Part shown: piece after piece, positions 42,574 to 54,904 of the stretch
How the letters are laid out: each line of letters begins with the position of its first letter
Position numbering within the stretch: position 1 is the first letter of the stretch
Source of the DNA: Leptasterias polaris
Lineage: Eukaryota; Echinodermata; Asteroidea; Forcipulatida; Asteriidae
Direction: 5' to 3'
Assembly (NCBI GenBank): GCA_037783415.1
Contig: JAZGTN010000047.1
Location: 4,712,001 to 4,776,000, forward strand
DNA: 64,000 nt
Translations under genes and position numbers: made by a program
Notes under the pieces: generated by a model
What the model was told of the DNA's origin: nothing
The model's input: the letters and a program-made list of their open reading frames with translations, nothing else
The model's database searches: none

Positions 42574-43912
42574 GGGCTCACCCTCAACACTAGCCTGCTT
42601 ACAATGTCTAGTAAAAACTGCTACTGGCTAGTAAACACCACTACTAAACTTGCCCTGTGGGCTACCAACAACTGTGCAACCTACTTGTTTATAAGGCTCA
42701 TATTTCTGGGTTCTAAAACCCCCTCGACCCACGACCCCTTGACCCCTCGACGTCCGCCCCATATTCGAATTCATAAGACATCACTTTACGGACGAGTAAG
42801 TCCCCGATTAAGAATTCACAGCGTGTGATCCAAAGCTAGCTAGCAGGCGACGCGACTTCCGACGTCCACTTTTTGCCTTTGTATTAATTATTTAACTTAA
42901 TATGAAGTATTTTCAAAGAAAATCTACCTGTAAATTAAAGATAACTAGCTCGTTTTCTGTCAAACGTAAAGCCCCACTACTCTCTATAAATGCGATTGGC
43001 AATTAGCCCACATGTGCTCACAACTTAGTGAGTTAGATAAAAATAAAATACATGCGTCAAAAGGAGGAAGTCTGGCTACGTGATATACTACATGTACAAC
43101 AGACTTGGTGCATAATGTAGAGCTATACGTTCTACTACAGTCTGGCTCCTAGGTTTTTCTAATGCTGTACTTAAAGGATGCGGCAGCTAACAGACGCTGC
43201 ATTTTTCTGCTAGCATGGAAAGGGGAAACATTGCTGCATCATGTATATGGGTAGGATAATCACGTAATGAGTTGGCCGTATCGTACTCAGGCGGTAAACA
43301 CAAGTTCCCAGTTGGGATATAATCATATTCAGGATTGGGTCGGCCAAGAGCAATGCAAAATTCGTACCGTGATTTTTTTTTCTGTACATGAAAATTGCCA
43401 CAGGAACCGATCTCAGCCAATCACGCACATTATGCTTCGTGCACGTGTACGGGCCTGTCTACAGTACAGTGCATGTACTGTTCACTGTATGCCGTTATGT
43501 ACGGTGTACGCTGGGAGACGTCAGCATACAAAACCTTGCGCGTGATTGGCTAAGATTGTGTGCTGTGGCAATTTTGATGTACAGAAAAAAAATTGCACAA
43601 ACTGCGAGCATAAGTCGAGAAGTCGAGGGGTCGAGGGGGTCGTGGGGGTCGAGGGGGTCGTGGGGGTTTTAGAACCCCATATTTCTTCCTTTTCGAATAA
43701 TACATTTCAAAAAGGATTATTTTGAGTGTGTGAATCTAATTTCATTTGACCATTAAACTGGTTGTAATCACTACCATTACTACATCAGAAAGATACAGTT
43801 TTTACCATACACACTCAAAATTTGGGCTACTAAAACTTCCTTGGGGCAACTAAAATGCAGTTTACTCACCTAGTGGGGTTCTCTTTTAAAAAGCTCAAAC
43901 TCAAACCCTGAC
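42574..43912. mobile_element. Outer CAGGG-ended element hosting a nested transposon
   Basis: GTCAGGGCTCACCCTCAAC on the left faces, on the minus strand, AGTCAGGGTTTGAGTTTGAG at about 43895-43914. CTAGT repeats lie inside the left end. The copy is split by the 42708-43678 insertion. Confidence 0.5.
42708..43678. mobile_element. 971-bp DNA element with 8-bp target duplication
   Basis: Inverted ends GGGTTCTAAAACCCCCTCGACC (left) and GGGGTTCTAAAACCCCCACGACC (right, minus strand) are flanked by the same 8 bases, ATATTTCT, at 42700-42707 and 43679-43686. An 8-bp duplication suits hAT or Merlin elements. GACCCC/TCGACC repeats extend both ends. Near the right side an inner inverted pair (43372-43430 and 43538-43593, CTGTACATNAAAATTGCCACAG) forms a second hairpin. 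No transposase. Confidence 0.75.
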
Positions 43913-43929
43913 TGTACATTTGTTCATGA

Positions 43930-44800
43930 TACAGATATACTATCAAAATGCAGATGGAAACACAGCATAGAATTTCATTTGCTACATCAGATTGCATCAA
44001 CTATTGGCGACTATCGATGGCAGCAGACAATGCTTACCAAAGTCTCCTCAGAAGAAACACCCGTAAGAACAAACTGAAAGCCTCTGCACTCCGATCACCG
44101 CCGGGTAAATGTCTTTTCTTGGAGTACACCAAATTTGTGGAGACCCGAGCTCAGGGGTGATCTTATCTTTCCCAGGAAAATATCCGAGACTAATAAAAAC
44201 TTGCTGCACGGCTTCATTATATGTCATCACCGGATGAGACACTGATATGCCCTACTGATAAAAAGCTTGCATTTGTATTCCCTTTGGTCAGTGGATTATT
44301 ACCATTGTGGGAAACCTCCACTCAAAAAAACGAGAGAAAAAAACATAAAAAAAGCTCTAGACTTTGAAATATGGTACAGTAGTACAGAATCCAACGACAA
44401 AACCAAATGGTTATAATCTGTCAGTAGGCTCCGCAGATCAGACGAACTCTACTGACAAAACGCAACCCTGTGATTTTTTTTTTAGAATGGCAAATTTCCG
44501 GTCAAGACAATCAGTGTGAACCAAATCTGATTTGATGACACCCCTAATGACTTATCAAAGTGACATGATACAAGCGATTGAAAATTCACAAACCGCAACA
44601 GGACAGCGTGTAAAACCATTTGCATTTGATAAAACGATAAGTACAACTATAAAGCAAAACGGAAAGGTTAACAAAATATAGAAAAAAAATAAGTGGTCCT
44701 CCCCAATTTGTTTTAAAATTTAAATAACTAAATAAAAAATACAATAAAATACATGAATACAAATTAATATCACAATAAAACAAAATCACAAAGCTATTAA
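43930..44800. other. Non-coding stretch
   Basis: A 70-codon open frame at 43948-44160 has no family resemblance. Otherwise AT-rich with short poly-A runs. Confidence 0.45.
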
Positions 44801-44809
44801 TCAGGAAAT

Positions 44810-45020
44810 GGTGTTTTAAAGCACATTTCTCTACTAAGCTGTTTAGCAGAAAATACTGCTAGTAAAATTTCTTTGCTTAGCAAAAAATTAGTAGGGCACC
44901 AGTCGCATTTATTAATATTAACTTTATGGAATGTTGGCAGGTAACCTGTTTCTCTTAAGCAAATTTTTTCTGTTCTTAGCAAGTTTTTGTGCTTACAGGC
45001 TTTATGACATTAGGCCCTGG
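44810..45020. mobile_element. GCTTAGC-family MITE
   Basis: Contains TTTAGCAGAAAATACTGCT, TTTGCTTAGCAAAAA and GGTAACCTGTTTC, and ends in TTTATGACATTAGGCCC. Same family as 37775-37890 and 55905-56090. Confidence 0.65.
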
Positions 45021-45500
45021 TGTTGTAGCTGCAGTCAGCAGACCAATTCCTGATTTCTGAGTTCAAAAACAGACTGACTACCATGTACATTCAAACTCCA
45101 ACCAGCTGTGAAGTGAAAGGCACATTGTATCTCATTGTGTGTCAAGAACCGTGAGAACCCAACATCAATCGGGTCCGGAAGAAGACCTGGGGGGAAAAAA
45201 TCCTTGTCTGCGAACTTGACCTAAATCTCAAAACAAATTTGTTTGACATATGTTCTCAACACAGGAGCACAATCCAATGCTAACATCTGTACATGAACAG
45301 TCCATCTGGGTTGAATTTCAAAGAGTTGGGACCAGTTTTATGGCTCTACTTTAAAATTAAAGGTAGGATCATAGATTGATTTTTGTGAATGTAAAGCTGA
45401 TTTATAAGCCAAATTGTAAAGATAGATACCATAAAAGTCACATGTGAAAGGTTCAGCTAAATAACAGCCAAAAACTGTCACAGTATTTTCACAAGAATGT

Positions 45501-45596
45501 CAAATCCATACTTCTTTAGCGAGATGACAGCGGGTACCAACTGCATTTCAAATCCATACTTCTTTAGCGAGATGACAGCGGGTACCAACTGCATTT
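45501..45596. repeat. 48-bp exact tandem duplication
   Basis: Two adjacent copies of a 48-bp unit (45501-45548 and 45549-45596) starting CAAATCCATACTTCTTTAGC. They appear identical, implying a very recent duplication or an assembly artefact. Confidence 0.85.
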
Positions 45597-46019
45597 CCGG
45601 TCGCATCATTTGCAAACGAACACCAACCCTAATCTGATTGCAAACAAACTTGCTCAGTATACAAAAGAAAAAACTAAACTTGTGAAAAAGCCAAACCCCT
45701 CCCCCACCCCCAAGAGTTTTCTGGATAGCAAAAAGTACACCAAGCTTATGACCCCTTTACAACAACCAATCAGAAGTACCTGTTGGGTTTGGGGGTCGCT
45801 GGGGTCACAGTGGGATGGGTCTCCATTCATGAACTTTATCACTGACTGACTCTCCTCTCTTGGCACTCTCAGGTCAAGGATAAGATCAAAATGAGATTAA
45901 ATGTGGATTAGAACCAAGAAAGAGATTTAACTTTAGGCTGAAAATAAGACTTGCTTTAGTGCACGAATACTGAATACAAACACTACTTCCATTCAATTCC
46001 AAAAGAATCAGCTAAAGTC

Positions 46020-46560
46020 CCTGAAAGTATTTGCTTTATTAAGCAAATTCCTTTGCCATGCAAAGTATTTTGCAGGAAACCAGTTGAAAATAATAGATCA
46101 ACTTATTGACATTTTGCCTGGTAACCCAATCCTTCTAAACCTTTTTCTTTTTGTTTTGTCTTTTTTTCCTACCAGCCCACGTCCCAATTTCATAAAGCCG
46201 TCCAGCAGGAAATGGCGCTTACCAAATTATTTCTGCTAAGTAAATATTAGCAGGGAGCCAGTCACAAACACTATACATTACATAGCATTTTGGTTGGTAA
46301 CCTATTTCTGCTCACAAGATTTTTCTGCTGATGAAAATTTGCCCAGATTTAAGCCAAAGCCAAAACTAAAGCCAGAAGGGTAGCCACAGCCAAATCACAA
46401 TTTCACAGTCAATCAAAAAAGATGCTAAGCACAACAAAATTAAGCTTACCAGCTATAATACCATTTTACACATACAAAATGTGACTGGTATCCTGCGTGG
46501 TTTTGCTTAGCAGAAAATTGTTAAACAGTATATTTTGCTTCTAAAGGCATTGGGCCCAGT
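46020..46560. mobile_element. Cluster of three GCTTAGC-family MITE copies
   Basis: Pieces at about 46020-46140, 46180-46345 and 46425-46560, each with an AATTTCATAAAG/GGGCCC-type end or a CTTAGC-GGTAACC core. Together they are the densest patch of this family in the window. Confidence 0.55.
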
Positions 46561-47091
46561 TCCTGAAAACAGCTTCCATTTTGTCAAATCAACTTTTCCA
46601 ATATGACTCAAGCTCTCACCATATGCTGCTCATAAATGGACAAACGCCCATATCCCAAAGGCAATGTTATTGTGTGGCTAGTACACAGGCACCCCACAAA
46701 ATACAACAAAATAAAGTTCCCACACATGGGGACACTGCGTGCTTAAATTACTAATTCCCAGGTCTCTCATATTAAATTTCTTCCAAGGCTGAAAGAAGAA
46801 AACCCCAGAATAGCTCATGGTAGGGTTTTGTCTTCTGTATTCCCCCCATCCTACCACTGGAGTCGTTCATTGGTCGTTAGGGAAGCATGGTCAGGTACTC
46901 GCGATGAGTCATAATGCTCAACGAGGCCATCCTTCGTGACAATCAGAGCTAAGATGCTCCATCTTGTCCATCTTTTTATTGTTATTACCGTTGGGGGGTC
47001 TCCCGAAATCCATATTTATTGACGCGTGCAGAAGATAAAATTTGATCATGGCCAGCAAGTGATTGATGGAAAATGTGGTCGTGCCATGGAT

Positions 47092-47340
47092 GGCGATGGA
47101 GTGATTTGTTAAATTTTGAAAGGTTGACCATATACACAAGTCCAATGACCTTTAAAAAAAAAAAAAAAAATTAAATAAAAATGCATGGACTTTTTTTACA
47201 AAATATTTTTGCATTTTTAGTGCTTGATGAAAGTGAGAAATATTTATACAGTCGTGCTGTGGCTGGTGATGAAGTAATTTGTTAAATTCTGAAAAGACGA
47301 CTACATGTAAACACACAAGTCCACTGACCTAAAAAAAATA
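47092..47340. repeat. Direct duplication of a 75-bp segment
   Basis: GATTTGTTAAATTTTGAAAGG...ACAAGTCCAATGACCT (47092-47165) recurs, diverged, at 47256-47340 as AATTTGTTAAATTCTGAAAAG...ACAAGTCCACTGACCT. Both are followed by poly-A-rich tails, as if two 3'-tailed copies. Confidence 0.5.
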
Positions 47341-47584
47341 AAAAAAATAGCCAAACAGCATTTTAGAAACTTGCATGGATTCTTTATCAAAAATCTGTCC
47401 TGTGTTGTTTAAGAATTTTGAAAGCTAGGATGCATTTCTTAACAATCAAACAGTATTGCATTCTACGAACCCTTATTTATGAGATGGGTGCTTGTATTTG
47501 TTTAGAAAACTGTTTAAAAACAATTTGTTTTCCTTCCCGCCTTGATAATCTTAAAAACTTTGTTTTTAAAGGGCTTGTATATAC

Positions 47585-47700
47585 CTGAGAGAGGTTTGCG
47601 GTAACACCATGTTAAAATCTCTTTTGAGTACTGTTGGTTCTGAAAAGAACCGGTGGATAACGACTCAACGTTATATACAGTATAGCTTGTATATAGTGGT
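47585..47700. mobile_element. Half-copy of the hairpin MITE seen in dlg5 intron 20
   Basis: GAGGTTTGCGGTAACACCATG, CTCTTTTGAGTACTGTTGG and TTCTGAAAAGAACCGGTGG match the left arm of 20452-20643. Confidence 0.6.
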
Positions 47701-47949
47701 CATGGTGGTAGGTTTGACATTTGTGTGTGGTTTTTTTCATCCAAAACATTACTTTGTAATGTTTCCTTGAAGGACATTTTGTCCTCCAAGCCTCGGTATG
47801 GTTGCACTAAGTTGAAAGGCTTCTAAATAACATGGCCGTTCTCTAATGAGATCAACTAAAACCCAACCCATCAATCGATAAATATAAATAAATAACATTT
47901 TCCAAGATTTATTAGATTAAGACGGGGTAAGATACCACTAAGGCAACCA

Positions 47950-48125
47950 AGGCCTAATTTTATAGATCTGCTTAAGCAGAAACTATCGCATAAAATTGCT
48001 CTGCTTAGCAAAAATAAGCAGGATACCAGTCACAAATAATTCATGTGACATGGTATTTTGGCTGGTAACCTTATTCTGATGAGCATAATTTGATTGTGCT
48101 TAGCTACTCTTTGTTTTTAATCAGC
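47950..48125. mobile_element. GCTTAGC-family MITE
   Basis: CTGCTTAAGCAGAAAC, GCTTAGCAAAAATAAGCAGG and GGCTGGTAACC in family order. Confidence 0.6.
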
Positions 48126-48599
48126 TCAAAAGTTTGAAATCCCTACAGAATGCACTCAGTTTTTGATAAGATCTCAGCAAAAGTCCCTTCTGGACAGTTC
48201 AGTCTTCAGACTATTCAGCCAAAAACTTACAATAATAAAAGTAACATGTACATGTATAATTAATGGGTAGCGACTACAATCTTCTCTATTGTTTATACAA
48301 TGACTCAGTCCTGCACTGACAATCCAGAGATATTTAGCTAAAGTCCTAAGGGGGAATCTACCTTACCCATAGATTGTTATTCTTCAATTCGCGACTTGCT
48401 TAGATAATATTTATGGATTACATTTATTGCATTATTAAATATTAAAGCTTGATTTATTTGATGCAAAATTCAGGGGAGTCACCGATTAAAGATGATGTTA
48501 AATAATTGATGAAACCTGTCTTTACAAACCATGGATAAAATTTTAAAATAAATAAAAGTGAATAGTATTTATTGTTTTTCACAGAAAAGAAGTATTAAA

Positions 48600-49030
48600 T
48601 TGTTCCAATTGTTATCCTTTAAATTCTCTCCCTTCAATACTGTGCAGTACCACCGTCCCATTAAAAAAATCAATCCATGTAAATCAGTTCTCCCAGCACG
48701 CTTTCACTTGAACCATTTCCCACTTCAAAATCAGAACCCGTGGCCCGACGCCAGCCAGAAAAACCCCACATCAATAATGAAATCTCTCAGCCAACCGGTG
48801 CCCATCGCCTCCTCGGTTCCCTACAGTAATCCAGACCACCCGGAGCTCATTACTGTATCGTTCCATCCACCCATCAATTACAGGGCGTTATTTCAGGTTC
48901 CCATTATAGCTGAATCTCACCCAATAATCGCCCCTTTTTTCCCTCCCAGTACAAAGCCATCACCTGCTCCCCTACTGTGCTCTGTTGTTACCGCTTGATC
49001 CAAATCCAGTTGTTATTGTTTCGCCCCTTC
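48600..49030. promoter_or_regulatory. Repeat-poor, GC-richer island, possible regulatory element
   Basis: Stands out from its AT-rich surroundings. It holds several homeodomain-type TAAT words and a TAATCC (Otx/Goosecoid-type) site at 48827-48832. A 146-codon open frame crosses it (48558-48998) but shows no domain or splice signals. I infer non-coding constraint rather than a gene, with low confidence. Confidence 0.25.
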
Positions 49031-49209
49031 CTCTAGTTCCATTAAAACTAGGATCCAGAAATTATAATTACAGCCAGACGATATCGAAGAATACATCAAC
49101 AAAAAACATGCCAAATTGTCTGAAGCGTAAGACTATTTCAGAATTTGCAAAAGTGGCATTAAACATTAAATTAAAATGTGTTTTAAAGAAAAGATATGTT
49201 ACTTCTTGA

Positions 49210-50760
49210 AATTTAATTTACTGATTGATGTCCCTCAAAAACTGGGTTGCAGTTTTTTTTTCTAAAACAAAAGTGGTATCATTTTAGAATCTGGTGCACT
49301 GTTATTAATGTAATAATGGAATTTAAAATTAGCAGTTGTTTATTTATGCATTAGGTAAATATATTTATTTCTTGTTTATTGATGTTCTCTTTCAAACAAA
49401 ATTATTTTAAAATGGGTTACGATGCCAACATCAAAATTTTGCAGAAACAAGATATGTTTTAATTTTCTTGTGGGAAATAGTGTGTTCAGAGATGTTTACC
49501 CTTTAAATAAATTATAAAAAACTTAAAAATGTAACAGAAAATACATATCGATATAATTTTTTTTAAACAAAACCAGTAAAACTGTGACAAATCTTTGATA
49601 ATAATGACAAACAGTCACAAACATTAAATGTCCAGGTAAACCAGTTGTTAAATGGAATTTACAGCCAACCTATGCCAGAAACACCTAACCAAGTCCCTTC
49701 CCCTCAACAATACATGCACTGAGTTACACAAAGTACAAAAGTTGTGCTTTTGACAACATGGAACAGTCCCCAATCCCTGCATGCCCTAGGGGGGCAGACG
49801 TGTAATACATGATGTAGGTATAATGGGTTGTTTTGGTTGGGTGGACCGACCCCCCCCCCCAACCTCATCTACCATTGCTTCACGCCCCTAAACATAATGA
49901 ATCACCATATCAAATACTGCTGTGTCAACATTAATTAAGAATGCACCACTAGCTAATTTACTCCCCACCAAAACAGGACAACTGCCTCTCCAAATAAACC
50001 ATGGTCCCATGGAGTAATACATATCGCAAAAAGCAAAATATGGCTACAATGTTTACAGGGTAGCCATAGCAACAAAATCACCTCACTGCATTTTTCAGTA
50101 TCCATGCAGGTAGACTTGAGCGCCAGACAATCAACAACAAAATATATACTCCGCGGGGAAAAAAGAGGGAGATAAATTGGGAGAAAAACGGAAACAAAAC
50201 CATTTCAAAATCATTTAGTACAGAGGTAACAATGGCACCAGAAACACTTCACCCGTACTACATTTCGAGGCATATTTGTGTGGATCATTATATTTGACTT
50301 TTAAAACATCTTTCCAAACATATTTATTTCATAACAAACTCTGTCAACTGTTTTTATAGCCTAAAGCGCCCAATCCAAGGCAACGTGTCCCTTTAAAAAA
50401 AACAGACTGATAGTAAACAACAGCATGTCATGTTCTGCAGCAACCTCCATTTTTATCATTAAATGGCTGTGCACGATTTCCCAAGAAGCACAAGTACCAT
50501 GGACATAGCAAACTTGCAACAACGTTTTACAAAAGTACCTCATGGCCAATTTAGCACGTTCGGACATTACTACCTCAATGATAAACGCATCGAAAGGAGA
50601 ATCGCTTGGGATACTTGGTGCTTGGATCAACTTGACGCAGAGCAAGACTTGAATTCTAATTTGATCACGATTAAAATAGGTTATGTTTAATGTTAAAGAG
50701 CAAGTCTAGAGTAAAACATAATATAGGTGACTAGACCAATGGCCGGAGTCCAGTAATTTG
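49210..50760. other. Non-coding stretch
   Basis: AT-rich and without credible open frames or recognised repeats; a C-run sits at about 49850-49860. Confidence 0.5.
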
Positions 50761-50766
50761 AGTACT

Positions 50767-51508
50767 TAGCCACTAACCCCACAACCACAGAAGTCCTGCA
50801 GTCTAGTGTTTAACCCCACAATCAAACAAGTCCTGTAGTCTAGTGTTTAACCCATCAACCAAACAAGTCCTGCAGTCTAGTATTTAATCCCACAACCAAC
50901 AAGTCCTGCAGTCTAGTATTTAACCCCACAACCAAACAAGTCCTGCAGTCTAGTATTTAATCCCACAACCAACAAGTCCTGCAGTCTAGTATTTAACCCC
51001 ACAATCAAACAAGTCCTGCAGTCTAGTATTTAACCCCACAACCAAACAAGTCCTGTAGTCTAGTGTTTAACCCACCAACCAAAAAAGTCCTGCAGTCTAG
51101 TGTTTAACCCCACAACCAAACAAGTCCTGCAGTCTAGTGTTTAACCCACCAACCAAACAAGTCCTGCAGTCTAGTGTTTAACCCCACAACCAAACAAGTC
51201 CTGCAGTCTAGTGTTTAACCCCACAACCAAACAAGTCCTGCAGTCTAGTGTTTAACCCCACAACCAAACAACTCCTGCAGTCTAGTATTTAACCCCACAA
51301 CCAAACAACTCCTGCAGTCTAGTGTTTAACCCCACAACCAAACAACTCCTGCAGTCTAGTATTTAACCCCACAACCAAACAACTCCTGCAGTCTAGTGTT
51401 TAACCCCACAACCAAACAAGTCCTGTAGTCTAGTATTTAACCCCACAACCAAACAAGTCATGCAGTCTAGTGTTTAACCCCACAACCAAACAAGTCTTGC
51501 AGTCTGCT
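50767..51508. repeat. 37-bp minisatellite, about 20 copies
   Basis: The unit is TCCTGCAGTCTAGTGTTTAA plus CCCCACAACCAAACAAG, with 35-37 bp variants, repeated about 20 times. CTGCAG and GTCTAGT are nearly invariant while the ATTT/GTTT and ACTCC/AGTCC positions vary. Confidence 0.9.
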
Positions 51509-51959
51509 GTTTTTTAATAACATCTCTCTACTGGCACCTTTCCAATTACCACTTTAATGAACTTTAATTAACAAATGAATAAAGACAATATCTTCTTGAC
51601 ATTAGGTTCACAGAAGGTGGAAACTCTCTGCCGTTTCTTCATACAGTTCATGAAAATTGGTCTAATGAAAAAAAGCAATTAAAATACAGCTGCTGCCCAG
51701 TAATGTTTAATATTTCATATTGATTGATTATCAGCACTGAACACAAAATTAATGAAAAATGTTAGCCACTACAATGTGGTCCTAGACATGTACTTGAAAG
51801 TACATGTATGTATAACACTTCAGATGTTGAACATAAGCTTCTTGTGTATAGAGTTTGTATGTGTTTGTTATTTTCTCACGTAGGCGTTTTCCAACTAAAC
51901 ACTCAATTACTGAAATGGTTTGCTTTACTTTAAAATGAGTAGACAAGGATTATTAATGT

Positions 51960-52075
51960 CCAACTGCCCCCCAAAAAAAATAAAAAATAAAAAATAAATG
52001 AATAATACCAACATTAACAAAGATTAATACATTAAAAAAAAAAAATATTAAAAAAAAAAAAAAAAAAAAAGAATA
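51960..52075. repeat. A-rich low-complexity tract
   Basis: Runs of AAAATAAA and a long poly-A near 52050-52070. Confidence 0.8.
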
Positions 52076-52524
52076 ATACTAACATTTACAAAGATTAATA
52101 CATTTAAAATAGACACCTTTTCAGACAAAATCTTATCATTAAAAATAAATCATACAAAAAACCCACAAATTTAATGTGAAAATGTTTGATTTATTATTTT
52201 GAGGATTCTTAACGGAAAAAAAACCGAACTAAAACCCAAGCCCCAAAAATATTTTTTATTTCATAAATACAAAATAAGGTGCTTTGGTAAAACTTAAAAT
52301 GAATAAAAACTGAATGAATGTAAAACACCAAGCATTTCTTAAAACCTGATGACACTAGTCCAAACTGCCTAGGATGCCTCCTGCTTTCTCATTGGGTGCC
52401 CCAAGAATGCTCTTTTCAAAGCTCCCAAACAAATTAAAACTTTTCTCAAAGGAGTTCTCTTTACTACTATGGTAAGAAAAGGTCGACAAACAATCATGGT
52501 TCATGATTTCAAACATTACACTAA

Positions 52525-52680
52525 ACAGGCTTGGAAGTGCACAGGAGGACATGGCATCTGTTGCCCTGCTTGGCTGTGGTGCCCCTTCAAAAATTTCCCA
52601 CAGGCTTGAAGATTTTCCCATGGAAGTGCCCTATACAAAATTAAAAATACCATGCCCTCTCCAAGATTCTCCAGTTATGG
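52525..52680 (+). repeat. Second copy of the GATGGC-TCTGTTGCCC dispersed repeat
   Basis: CATGGCATCTGTTGCCCTGC, GATTTTCCCATGGAAGTGCC and CATGCCCTCTCCAAG follow the same order as 35560-35725. Confidence 0.5.
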
Positions 52681-52689
52681 CTCAATACT

Positions 52690-54370
52690 GATACACACTA
52701 CATAACTGCATTTTCACAAGCCAAATCGTTTTGCTAAATTTGAGTTTCTACACATCTTTATTTGTACAGAGCATGAATACATTTAAAGTATTCTCCACCA
52801 CTAACCCCCCCACAAAAAAGTGTTCAACGCCTTGAGCATTGTTCCTGCGAAATCTTTCACTCTGCAAATCGGATACAGTGGTTCTTACTCCCATATTGAA
52901 ATCCAATCCAGAGAGTGTTGTGAACTGCTCACCAGTTTATGTCAAAACATGAAAGGATATACTTGGATATACTTGTAAACGTGCCCAACAAGCTGGCAAA
53001 ATTAGGTCATGTGATTATGAAGGCATTTTTTAGCTGTCACTTATTCGCCAGGGAGATTTGGGAGGAAATCCATTGCGCATAATTAAAGGTGGGACACTGT
53101 TTCAAAAAATAGTTTTCCCTATAAACACACTGGCAGAAGAAGGATCACCTTAAGGGGGTGCTACTTTTTATTTCAAATATCAAGTAAATAAATTAGCAAG
53201 TGATAAATTCTTTACTGATAGCGACTTATCAGATTTTTCAGGCCTTGCTTATTAATGCTGTATACATTACATGTTTCTCACTTTAATTACTTGTCAATTA
53301 AGGTACCTACTACATGAATGTAAATGTCCAACTCCAAAAGGTCATTCAGTATTAATACATAATTAATGCCAATTTCTTAAGTGGCGAATGTTATGTAACA
53401 CAAATTTCACTAAAGCCCGAGAGTGGTGAATTTACATGGATAGCAAATTATACCTGGACCGCCCATCCTGTAAATGATTTCATAAGGACAGTGACACAGG
53501 TCCGCTGTGTGAGTAATTGATCTAAACCATAGCAGAAATTTAAATACAAATCAGTATGTAATTTAGGTGTGTGAATGAACAATGATTACACCGTATTAAA
53601 ATGGCCATCGGCACTAGAGTATCTTACTGCTTTTTAGACTGGAAACCTATTCCGCGTACCCTACATGCAGCTATGGGTACAAAATTGGTGAGCAGATTTC
53701 CATCTTAATTTCTGCTCTTCAAAATCAACTGGAGGATTTGGAAGCTGCAGAGGATTGAGGCAGTAGGCATCCTAAATAATTCTCATTGGTTAATTCGGGA
53801 GGATTGAGGCTGTTTCTGGCAGTGAGACTCTGAAAGGTGGGGTGGGTTGTTAGGGTAATAATTTTATAACAAAAAGGTAGCGTATTACAAAAGTACCTTT
53901 TTGTGATAGTTATGAATTATTCTATTCATTTTAATAATGTCTTTAGACATTCCAAGTCCTTCTGATTAGTAGAATATATTTCAATGTATGAATTTTTTTA
54001 TTTCATATATTTATTTATCCGATCCATTTAAACCTAACAAATGTATATGTAGTGCGGTAATAGTAATACACGTCCAATATACATGTATTTATAGCAACTC
54101 CTACAGGCAAAAATTCATTGCATTGCATGCAGTCAATTTGATTCTGCCTTACAAATTCTTGTTACAATAACTTATAAGAGTAAAATAAATAAGCAGATAA
54201 ATAAATAAATACAAACTTGACATTCTCCAAATAATCTAAAACCAAAAATGACTAGTTTGGCACAGCTGTCTTTGGAATAGTATTCTCAATGCTGGCCACT
54301 TTTTATAAAACCACCTTAAGCCATAAATTAAACAAATTAAATCAATATACCTCTTAAAACACTATCATTT
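52690..54370. other. Non-coding stretch
   Basis: AT-rich, no recognised repeats beyond short duplications such as GGATATACTTGGATATACTTG near 52958 and GAGGATTGAGGC near 53748 and 53800. No gene. Confidence 0.5.
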
Positions 54371-54378
54371 TCAAAAAG

Positions 54379-54450
54379 CAATTAACTCAATCGACCATAA
54401 AGACATTAGACCATCAATTAACTCAATCGACCATAAAGACATTAGACCAT
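54379..54450. repeat. 36-bp tandem duplication
   Basis: CAATTAACTCAATCGACCAT and the next 16 bases occur twice in direct succession (54379 and 54415), apparently identical. Confidence 0.85.
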
Positions 54451-54882
54451 CATTTGGACGGAAACATTATTTTTTACGAACCCATTCCAGCCACACTCAA
54501 GGGTCTCTCAGACGCCTCCTGAGCAACCAACACAACTGACGACAAATCTACCCAGCAACGGCTGAAAACCCACCACTAAAAAAACAAAATGAATCATTGG
54601 TCGTGTGGACGTAAACTCCAACGGATTTGCTCCCAGCTCCAAGACGTTGTGGTGGATGAAGCAGTCATGAATGTTTCTCGACCATGCACGGCAACTTCAG
54701 GCCGACTCCATTATCCAACTGAATCTCAAACATCCCCCTCCGCTGGCATCCAGCATAAGAACTTCAATAAAAGTCCGACTCAGGTGTGTAGCGTTGGCAT
54801 TGGGTTCTCTCCAATTGCATCCGTGGTTACGACTAGTAGTTGCTCAGCGCTGGTCTTGACTACTATTCCCAAGTGGGTCGTT

Positions 54883-54904
54883 GGGTAGTAGTAGTAGTAG
54901 TAGT
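54883..54904. repeat. GTA trinucleotide microsatellite
   Basis: About seven GTA units in a row. Confidence 0.85.

Noticed and set aside
48558..48998. 146-codon open frame as a protein gene
   Set aside because: No domain, no plausible splice partners and no codon pattern; kept only as a possible constrained island.
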